Positions 5,256 to 10,215 of a DNA stretch of 10,215 nt are shown in pieces (the first letter of the stretch is position 1; each line of letters begins with the position of its first letter). Below the pieces are notes generated by a model. The model was not told the DNA's origin, did no database searches, and worked only from the letters and a program-made list of their open reading frames with translations. Position numbers and translations under genes: made by a program. The stretch comes from JAENVT01 sp031370825 (GTDB lineage Bacteria; Actinomycetota; Acidimicrobiia; Acidimicrobiales; Ilumatobacteraceae): the NCBI GenBank assembly GCA_031370825.1, contig JANMRB010000009.1, positions 1-10,215 on the forward strand, written 5' to 3'.

Positions 5256-6443
5256 ACGACGACGCGCCGCAGCACCGATACCCGCGCACGACAGTGCGAC
5301 CACGCTGCCGTACGCAAGGCTCCACTCCGCGCTCACACGGTCGGCGATCCAACCGGTGATCGGCGCCCCGATCGGCGTCGTACCGAGAAACGCGACCGCA
5401 CCGAGAGCGAGCAACCTGCCGCGCATGTCGGGAGGGCTCTCCTGCTGCGAGATCGCATTCAATGCTGCGATGAACGCTGCACCGCCGGCGCCGAGCGGAA
5501 TGCTGAGCACGTAGGCAACCCAGATCGACGGTGCCCAGGCAACACCGAACCCGCTGAGGCCCAGCACCACGGCCGCGCCGAAGAACCACGGCGACCCGAC
5601 TCGTGGACGTGCCGCTGTCATCAACGATCCGACGAGGCTGCCCACACTGGTCACAGCGAGCAGCCAGCCGAACAGATCCCTGTTGCCGAACCGCAGGTCG
5701 GCGAGCTTCAACAGCGAGACGCCGTAGTTGAAGGCGAACGTTCCGATCACCGTGAAGACCAGGAACAAGATCAACAAGCGGCGGTTGTGACGAACGAACC
5801 GCAGCGCCTCACGCACCGGTTGGCCGCCGCGCGACGCCGGGATCGACGGGTACAGCTGGGTCCTGTCGATCCGCCAGATCGGCCACAGGATCGCAACGAA
5901 TGACGCCCCGTTGATGATGAACAGCCACCCCGGGTCCACCCAACGCAACAGCAACGCCGCCAACGCCGGCCCGAAGATGCGCGAGCCGGTCATGACGGCG
6001 GTGTTCAGCGAAACGACGTTGGAGATGTGGCGCGGCTCGACAAGTTCGATGACGAATCCGCGCCGCGCCGGGTTGTCGATCGCCTGGACCACGCCGTTGA
6101 CGAGCGACACGAGGTAGATGACCGGCAGACTGGCGAGACCGGAGAGGGCGAAGACTCCCAGCATGATGGCCAGGGCAGCCTGCCCACTCTGGGTCAGCAT
6201 GGTCATCTTGCGCTTGTCGACTCGATCGGAGATGGCACCCGCCCAGACGCCGAGCACCAACATCGGAAGGAACTGACAGAAAAGCGTGATGCCTACGTCG
6301 GTGGCCTTGCCCGTCTGCCGATAGACCAACAGCGAGACCGCTGTCATCTGGATCCATGACCCGATGTTGCTGAAGCTCAGCCCCAGGAAGAAGAGCCGTG
6401 CGTTGCGATGTTCGAGCGAGCGAAACATCTGCGACCGAGCCAT
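5187..6443 (-). CDS. MFS transporter, EntS/MFS_3-type exporter
   Basis: 418 aa, twelve-helix size for the major facilitator superfamily, inner membrane. The N-terminus MFRSLEHRNARLFFLGLSFSNIGSWIQMTAVSLLVYRQTG is the pattern of the MFS_3 group that includes the enterobactin exporter EntS. Motif A between helices 2 and 3 is GAISDRVDKRKM (69-80); the group-typical AIDNPARRGFVIELV is at 121-135 and PPDMRGRLLAL at 337-347. The substrate is unknown; drug or small-metabolite efflux is family knowledge. The frame is open 45 codons further upstream, but that stretch is Arg/Thr/Ser-rich without helices and runs into the divergent gene, so I use the ATG at 6443. A second ATG at 6428 is possible. TAGAAC (6456-6451), seven bases before the ATG, could be a -10. 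The C-terminal 22 residues, after the last helix, overlap the phosphatase gene. Confidence 0.87.
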   Translation of the reverse strand: MARSQMFRSLEHRNARLFFLGLSFSNIGSWIQMTAVSLLVYRQTGKATDVGITLFCQFLPMLVLGVWAGAISDRVDKRKMTMLTQSGQAALAIMLGVFALSGLASLPVIYLVSLVNGVVQAIDNPARRGFVIELVEPRHISNVVSLNTAVMTGSRIFGPALAALLLRWVDPGWLFIINGASFVAILWPIWRIDRTQLYPSIPASRGGQPVREALRFVRHNRRLLILFLVFTVIGTFAFNYGVSLLKLADLRFGNRDLFGWLLAVTSVGSLVGSLMTAARPRVGSPWFFGAAVVLGLSGFGVAWAPSIWVAYVLSIPLGAGGAAFIAALNAISQQESPPDMRGRLLALGAVAFLGTTPIGAPITGWIADRVSAEWSLAYGSVVALSCAGIGAAARRRSVGANVPTGDHVAPALVVDDAY

Positions 6444-6479
6444 CTCCCTAGTTCTACCGGATCGACCGCACGCCAGGCA

Positions 6480-6499
6480 CTCGGCGGGCCCTCGCCGAG
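6480..6499. repeat. Perfect 7-bp GC-rich inverted repeat in a divergent promoter gap
   Basis: The arms are CTCGGCG (6480-6486) and CGCCGAG (6493-6499) around the six bases GGCCCT. It occupies the middle of the 79-base gap between the MFS gene and the lipoprotein gene, upstream of the lipoprotein's candidate -10. It could be an operator controlling one or both genes. It has no T-run, so it is not a standard terminator. No known binding motif is recognised. Confidence 0.45.
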
Positions 6500-6510
6500 A
6501 GGTTGGGTGG

Positions 6511-6516
6511 TACCGT
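6511..6516 (+). promoter_or_regulatory. Possible -10 box of the lipoprotein gene, leaderless type
   Basis: TACCGT fits TANNNT and lies six bases before the GTG at 6523, the spacing expected for a leaderless mRNA. The proximal part of the gap has no usable Shine-Dalgarno site. It also helps choose the 6523 start over the longer frame. Confidence 0.4.
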
Positions 6517-6522
6517 TCGGAA

Positions 6523-7020
6523 GTGGTCGTTGCCGCGCGCACCAGGGGGATTGTGCTCGCCGCGATCGTTTCGATCACAGCGGCTTGCTCGTCGCCGTCA
6601 CCCGAAAATCCGGAGGTGCGCGCCGGCGCTGTCTACGACACGATCGTGCGCTGGTTCGCAACGAGATCAGCCGATGATCCCGATCCACTGCCTGTGTTCA
6701 TCGAGCCGCGGGGCGAAGGTGCTTCCATCCAACTCGACGTTCAGGCGGAGCTGATCAAATCGACGAAGGATGTCGCCACGGTGCGATTCATCGATTCACG
6801 AGACGAGGCCCTGGTCACCAAGGACGACGGGACTGTCGTCGTTGCCGATGACGGCATCTTGGTACGTCTCGCGCCCGTGGTGGAGGAAGGCAAGAAGGTG
6901 CGACTCGATGTCGACCTGCACGATCACGACGAACAGTTCAAGACGTTGCAGTTCAGCCTCGATTCCGTCAACGATCAATGGGTCATCGCGCAACAACCGG
7001 TCAACGTGCCCGCTGGCTAG
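6523..7020 (+). CDS. Predicted lipoprotein of unknown function
   Basis: 165 aa from the GTG at 6523. I do not recognise the family. Residues 1-22 look like a lipoprotein signal: Arg at 6 and 8, the hydrophobic stretch GIVLAAIVSITAA, then C22 followed by SSPSPENPE. The lipobox is ITAAC; Thr at -3 is not the usual Leu, Val or Ile, so lipidation is likely but not certain. The mature part is acidic, starts with a helix-like VYDTIVRWFATRSA, and then looks like alternating beta strands (SIQLDVQAEL, VATVRFIDS, GTVVVADDGILVRLAPV, KKVRLDVDLHD, TLQFSLDSVNDQWVI), suggesting a small beta-sheet domain outside the membrane. A longer start at 6364 would run through the divergent MFS gene and lose the terminal signal, so I reject it. 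It diverges from one MFS gene and converges on another. Confidence 0.75.
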   Translation: MVVAARTRGIVLAAIVSITAACSSPSPENPEVRAGAVYDTIVRWFATRSADDPDPLPVFIEPRGEGASIQLDVQAELIKSTKDVATVRFIDSRDEALVTKDDGTVVVADDGILVRLAPVVEEGKKVRLDVDLHDHDEQFKTLQFSLDSVNDQWVIAQQPVNVPAG

Positions 7021-7034
7021 CTATAGCTAGGCAG
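7013..7034. repeat. Palindrome spanning both convergent stop codons
   Basis: The centre CTAGCTATAGCTAG (7017-7030) is a perfect 14-base palindrome. It extends outward by CTG/CAG after one G-G mismatch. It holds the TAG stop of the lipoprotein gene (7018-7020) and the TAG stop of the MFS-type gene on the other strand (7029-7027). RNA from either strand could form a hairpin, so it may act as a two-way 3'-end signal. There is no T-run, so a standard intrinsic terminator is not shown. Confidence 0.45.
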
Positions 7035-8589
7035 GCGCGATGTCGACCGATCCGCTGCCTCGTGTTCGGGCGCGTTCCGCGATCAGGGCTGCCGCCGCTT
7101 CGATCACTGCGCGCGAGTTGTCGTACGTCGGCTCGAGTGTGCCGGCGACGACCGCAGCGATATCCGGGGCAAGCGCCTCCCACGCGGTCTGGGTGGTGCC
7201 CTCCGATGACGCGGGGCTGCGCGCGTCGACGACTCGCACCGCGCTCTCGGCTACTACAACGGCGACGTAGTGGTCTCCCTGTTCGGCGAACCTCATGGCC
7301 TCGGCCAGCAATGCCAGGGGAAGTCCTTCTGTCTCGGCGAGGGGCCGCTGTCCTAGCAGCCAGCGGCCGGCCTCGTGACGAAGAGATAGCCGGAGCTCCG
7401 AGGCATAGGTCACGCCACCCAGGACCAGCACTGCCGCCACCGCGGCGAACCCAACACGGGGGCCCGGGTACACCAGGACGGCGAGTGCCGCGCCCGTTAC
7501 GTTGGCGAGTTGAAAGACGAGCTCGTTGCGAGCGATGACCCGCCCGCGCATGAGGTGCGGGACACTGCCGTAAAGGGCATCCATCGCTCGTGCGGCGACG
7601 CTGCCACCAAGCCCGATCGCCAGCGCGATCGCGACGATGCTGATGCTTCCGATCGTCAGGACTCCGAACGCGGACATCGCCCCGGGTACGAGCAACGTCA
7701 TCACGAGGATCCCGTCGGACGAAAACGCGCGATGCAGCCTTGGCGACACCATCGTCCCGAGGAAGGTTCCGATTCCGGCGGCGACCAGCGCGGCGACGAA
7801 GATCCACTCGTCTCCACCGCCTCGCTTGATCGACAGAGCCAGGAGGAAGGTCAACGCTCCTTCGGCTGCGCGGATCGTTGCGACGGCCGGTGCCGCCCGC
7901 CGAACCTCGACAGGGGTCTCGACTCGCATCACCACGCTCTCGACGCGCGCCTCGACGGCCGCCGCCGGGATACGACTGGCCAGGACCGCAGCGCAAACGA
8001 AAACGACCGCCGCTGCGACCGGAAGCCACTTGACGCCGACAGCCGCGATCATCGCCCCGCCCACCGCGGTCCCGACACCACCGGCGATCGTCCCGGTGCG
8101 GGCCAGGTGCCCGCTGGCCGCGACCAGCTCGGTCCGCTCCGGTGCCAACTGGGCGACCATCGCCGTCTTCGCCAGCGCGTAGGCCTTGCGCGAGAGCAGG
8201 ATGCCGAAGACCAAGGGGTAGAAGGCAAGTGACAACAACGAACTGGCCAGCACCAGGGCGAACACGGCGCGGGCGAGATGGGAGCAGATGACGACGACAC
8301 GCGAGCCGGCCCTGATGCGATCGAGTGCAGGCCCGACGACCTGCGCGACGACGGCAAGTGGGGCCGCGGTCAATAGCAGGTAGAGCAAGATGCGGCTGCG
8401 CGAGGCCTCCAGTGAGACGCTGAAGAACAGCGAGCCGATCAGCGACAGCGTGATCAGCGAATCGGCGAAGTCGTCTACGGCGTGCGCAAGGGTGAGCCGC
8501 CGGATTGCCGGAGGACCAGCAATTGCCGTCGACAGACGCGACAACGGCGACGGACTCGCCGTGTGCCCGTCAGCCGATGCTCGTGCCAC
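7027..8589 (-). CDS. MFS-like membrane protein with soluble C-terminal domain
   Basis: 520 aa from the GTG at 8589. Residues about 40-395 hold many hydrophobic helices in an MFS-like layout: 41-60, 67-90, 97-132, 165-205, 243-283, 292-330 and 355-395, several of these covering two helices. Short basic loops such as DRIRAGSR and LMRGRVIARNE (347-356) resemble MFS signature loops. The substrate is unknown and the match to a named subfamily is weak. Residues about 405-520 form an extra non-membrane, Ala/Glu-rich domain, probably helical (LPLALLAEAMRFAEQGDHYVA and SRAVIEAAAALIAERAR), which ordinary MFS proteins lack; I do not recognise it. The gene starts 24 bases after lepA ends on the same strand and may be co-transcribed. 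GATACT (8602-8597), seven bases before the GTG, could instead give a leaderless transcript. It converges on the lipoprotein gene with six bases between the stop codons. Confidence 0.8.
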   Translation of the reverse strand: MARASADGHTASPSPLSRLSTAIAGPPAIRRLTLAHAVDDFADSLITLSLIGSLFFSVSLEASRSRILLYLLLTAAPLAVVAQVVGPALDRIRAGSRVVVICSHLARAVFALVLASSLLSLAFYPLVFGILLSRKAYALAKTAMVAQLAPERTELVAASGHLARTGTIAGGVGTAVGGAMIAAVGVKWLPVAAAVVFVCAAVLASRIPAAAVEARVESVVMRVETPVEVRRAAPAVATIRAAEGALTFLLALSIKRGGGDEWIFVAALVAAGIGTFLGTMVSPRLHRAFSSDGILVMTLLVPGAMSAFGVLTIGSISIVAIALAIGLGGSVAARAMDALYGSVPHLMRGRVIARNELVFQLANVTGAALAVLVYPGPRVGFAAVAAVLVLGGVTYASELRLSLRHEAGRWLLGQRPLAETEGLPLALLAEAMRFAEQGDHYVAVVVAESAVRVVDARSPASSEGTTQTAWEALAPDIAAVVAGTLEPTYDNSRAVIEAAAALIAERARTRGSGSVDIAPA

Positions 8590-8613
8590 CGCAACGAGTA
8601 TCGCAGAGTCGGA

Positions 8614-10215
8614 TCAGTCGTCGAGTTTGAGGGCCGAGATGAAGACGTCGCCAGGCACCTCGACGCGCCCGATCGACTTCATCTTCTTCTTGCCTTCCTT
8701 CTGCTTTTCCAGCAGCTTCCGTTTCCTGGTGATGTCGCCGCCATAGCACTTGGCCAGAACATCCTTGCGCTTGGCCTTCACTGTCTCACGGGCAATTATC
8801 TTGCCACCGATGGCCGCTTGAATCGGTACGTCGAACATCTGCCGAGGGATCAGCTCCTTCAGCTTCTCGCACATCCGATTGCCGTATGCGAAGGCTTTAT
8901 CGCGATGCACGATCGTCGAAAACGCATCCGCGGGGACTCCGTTGAGCAACAGGTCGACGCGCACCAACTGGCTGCGTTGATAACCGCTCAGTTCGTAGTC
9001 GAGGCTGGCGTAACCTTGCGTGCGGCTCTTCATCTGGTCGAAGAAGTCGACGACGACCTCCGCGAGTGGGATCTGGTAGTGCAGTTCAACGCGCTCCGGC
9101 GAGAGGTACTCGAGCTTCGAGAGCTCACCACGACGCGATTGGCACAGCTCCATCAGGGTGCCGGTGTAGTCCTTGGGCGAGATGATGCTGACGCGGAAGA
9201 ATGGTTCCTCGATGTAATCGATGTTCTGTGTGGGCGGGAGGTCCGCTGGATTGTCGACCAACATGACCTCGCCGTTGGTCTTGCGCACCCGGTACTCGAC
9301 GCTGGGCGCCGTTGCGATCAGGGCCAGGTTGAACTCGCGCTCCAACCGCTCCTTGACGATCTCCATGTGCAACAGACCGAGGAAGCCGCAGCGGAAGCCG
9401 AAGCCGAGAGCGCCCGACGACTCCGGGCTGTAGGTGATCGACGCGTCGTTGAGCTTCAACTTCTCGAGGCTCTCGCGGAGTGTCTCGAAGTCGTCGCCAT
9501 CGATGGGGAACAGACCGCAGAACACCATCGGCTTCGGATCGTGATAGCCGTCGAGGGCTTCGGTGGCACCGTTGGTGAGCGTCGTCACTGTTTCACCGCT
9601 GCGAGCTTGACCCACTGTCTTGATCCCGGCGATCAGATACCCCACCTCGCCCGGGCCGAGCTCGGGCACCGGTGTCGGCACGGGCCGACGTACCCCGATC
9701 TCGATCGCCTCTTCAGGCGTGCCGGCCTGCATGAACATCAACCTCGAACCCTCCGTCAGGCGCCCGTTCATCACCCGGACGGAGCTGACCACCCCGCGGT
9801 ACTGGTCGTACTGACTGTCGAAGATCAATGCCTGCAGTGGTGCGTTGGGATCGCCTTTGGGCGCCGGTATCCGCTGGCAGACAGCGTCGAGCAGCAGGTC
9901 GATGCCCTCACCGGTCTTCGCCGAGATGCGCAGGATGTCTTCCGCGGGAATGCCGAGCACCGTCTCGATCTCCATCGCGTAACGATCGGGATCCGCCGCC
10001 GGTAGGTCGATCTTGTTCAGCGCGGCGACGATCTCGAGGTCGTGCTCCATCGCCAGGTAGCAGTTGGCCAGCGTCTGGGCCTCGATCCCCTGTGCAGCGT
10101 CGACCACCAGCACAACCCCCTCGCAGGCGGCCAGGCTACGACTGACTTCGTACCCGAAGTCGACATGGCCAGGCGTGTCGATGAGGTGCAGGGTGTACCC
10201 CCGCCAGTCGACTCG
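8614..10215 (-). CDS. lepA: Elongation factor 4 (LepA), 5' end cut by window edge
   Basis: 533 residues plus stop are visible; compared with the usual 600 or so, roughly 70 N-terminal residues lie beyond the right edge, including the P-loop. LepA is a ribosome-binding GTPase related to EF-G, linked to back-translocation, ribosome assembly and stress. In the fragment the G3 motif DTPGH is at 13-17 (IDTPGHVDF), G4 NKID at 67-70 and G5 SAK at 98-100. The mid-protein LepA block GFGFRCGFLGLLHMEIVKERLERE and the C-terminal block KCYGGDITRKRKLLEKQKEGKKKMKSIG are intact. The frame stays open to the last base of the window, so internal GTG/ATG codons such as the one at 10113 are not starts. No damage is visible. 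In many actinobacteria lepA is close to hemW and hrcA; here two MFS genes, a lipoprotein and a phosphatase lie between lepA and hrcA. Confidence 0.98.
   Translation of the reverse strand, partial: RVDWRGYTLHLIDTPGHVDFGYEVSRSLAACEGVVLVVDAAQGIEAQTLANCYLAMEHDLEIVAALNKIDLPAADPDRYAMEIETVLGIPAEDILRISAKTGEGIDLLLDAVCQRIPAPKGDPNAPLQALIFDSQYDQYRGVVSSVRVMNGRLTEGSRLMFMQAGTPEEAIEIGVRRPVPTPVPELGPGEVGYLIAGIKTVGQARSGETVTTLTNGATEALDGYHDPKPMVFCGLFPIDGDDFETLRESLEKLKLNDASITYSPESSGALGFGFRCGFLGLLHMEIVKERLEREFNLALIATAPSVEYRVRKTNGEVMLVDNPADLPPTQNIDYIEEPFFRVSIISPKDYTGTLMELCQSRRGELSKLEYLSPERVELHYQIPLAEVVVDFFDQMKSRTQGYASLDYELSGYQRSQLVRVDLLLNGVPADAFSTIVHRDKAFAYGNRMCEKLKELIPRQMFDVPIQAAIGGKIIARETVKAKRKDVLAKCYGGDITRKRKLLEKQKEGKKKMKSIGRVEVPGDVFISALKLDD

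Noticed and set aside
6364..6522. Longer start for the lipoprotein gene
   Set aside because: It would overlap the start of the divergent MFS gene and put about 53 polar residues before the signal peptide.
6444..6578. 45-codon N-terminal extension of the first MFS gene
   Set aside because: The residues are not membrane-like, precede the conserved family N-terminus, and overlap the divergent lipoprotein start and the intergenic inverted repeat.
8482..10005. Open frame of 507 codons on the plus strand opposite lepA
   Set aside because: It is fully antisense to strongly conserved lepA, has no recognisable domain, and long antisense frames are expected in high-GC coding DNA.
1..10215. CRISPR array, insertion sequence, phage or other defence/mobile system
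   Set aside because: No regularly spaced repeats, transposase, integrase, nuclease or toxin-antitoxin motifs were found in any reading frame I could support.

Overview
The window looks like core chromosome of a high-GC Gram-positive bacterium (Actinomycetota). The evidence is the high GC, the frequent GTG starts, several genes without a clear Shine-Dalgarno site, a BldD-type regulator, and hrcA-dnaJ placed near lepA and hemW, as in many actinobacteria. The exact class cannot be proved here. An Acidimicrobiia-like lineage is my guess, not a demonstration. Genes fill almost all of the window: the longest stretch without a gene is about 100 bases. I see no insertion sequence, prophage, CRISPR array or rRNA.

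Left part, all on the minus strand (reading right to left): hrcA (4579-3578), dnaJ (3578-2445) and rsmE (2448-1777) are joined by 1-base and 4-base start/stop overlaps and form a heat-shock operon. A degenerate CIRCE operator abuts the hrcA start codon. After a gap of about 100 bases comes a second pair, a BldD-family regulator (1674-1165) and hemW (1165-101), again joined by a 1-base overlap. The gap carries a match to the core of the BldD binding site, which suggests autoregulation. A tRNA-Val(GAC) gene lies beyond hemW at the left edge.

Middle part: a histidine-phosphatase-family enzyme (4650-5255, plus) diverges from hrcA, and its 3' end overlaps that of a convergent MFS exporter (6443-5187, minus) by 69 bases. 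A small predicted lipoprotein of unknown function (6523-7020, plus) diverges from that exporter and converges on a second MFS-type protein (8589-7027, minus). This second protein has an extra soluble C-terminal domain. A palindrome containing both stop codons separates the last two genes.

Right part: lepA (elongation factor 4) runs off the right edge and lacks about 70 N-terminal residues. It ends 24 bases before the second MFS-type gene.

Functionally the window is mostly housekeeping: protein folding and its heat-shock control, 16S rRNA methylation, translation (lepA, tRNA) and heme trafficking. It also holds a probable c-di-GMP-responsive master regulator and an accessory membrane/exported set between hrcA and lepA. 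I found no unmistakably new system. The most informative signals are regulatory: the BldD orthologue with its intact c-di-GMP signature and upstream site, the CIRCE placed on the start codon, and several short inverted repeats in the intergenic gaps.
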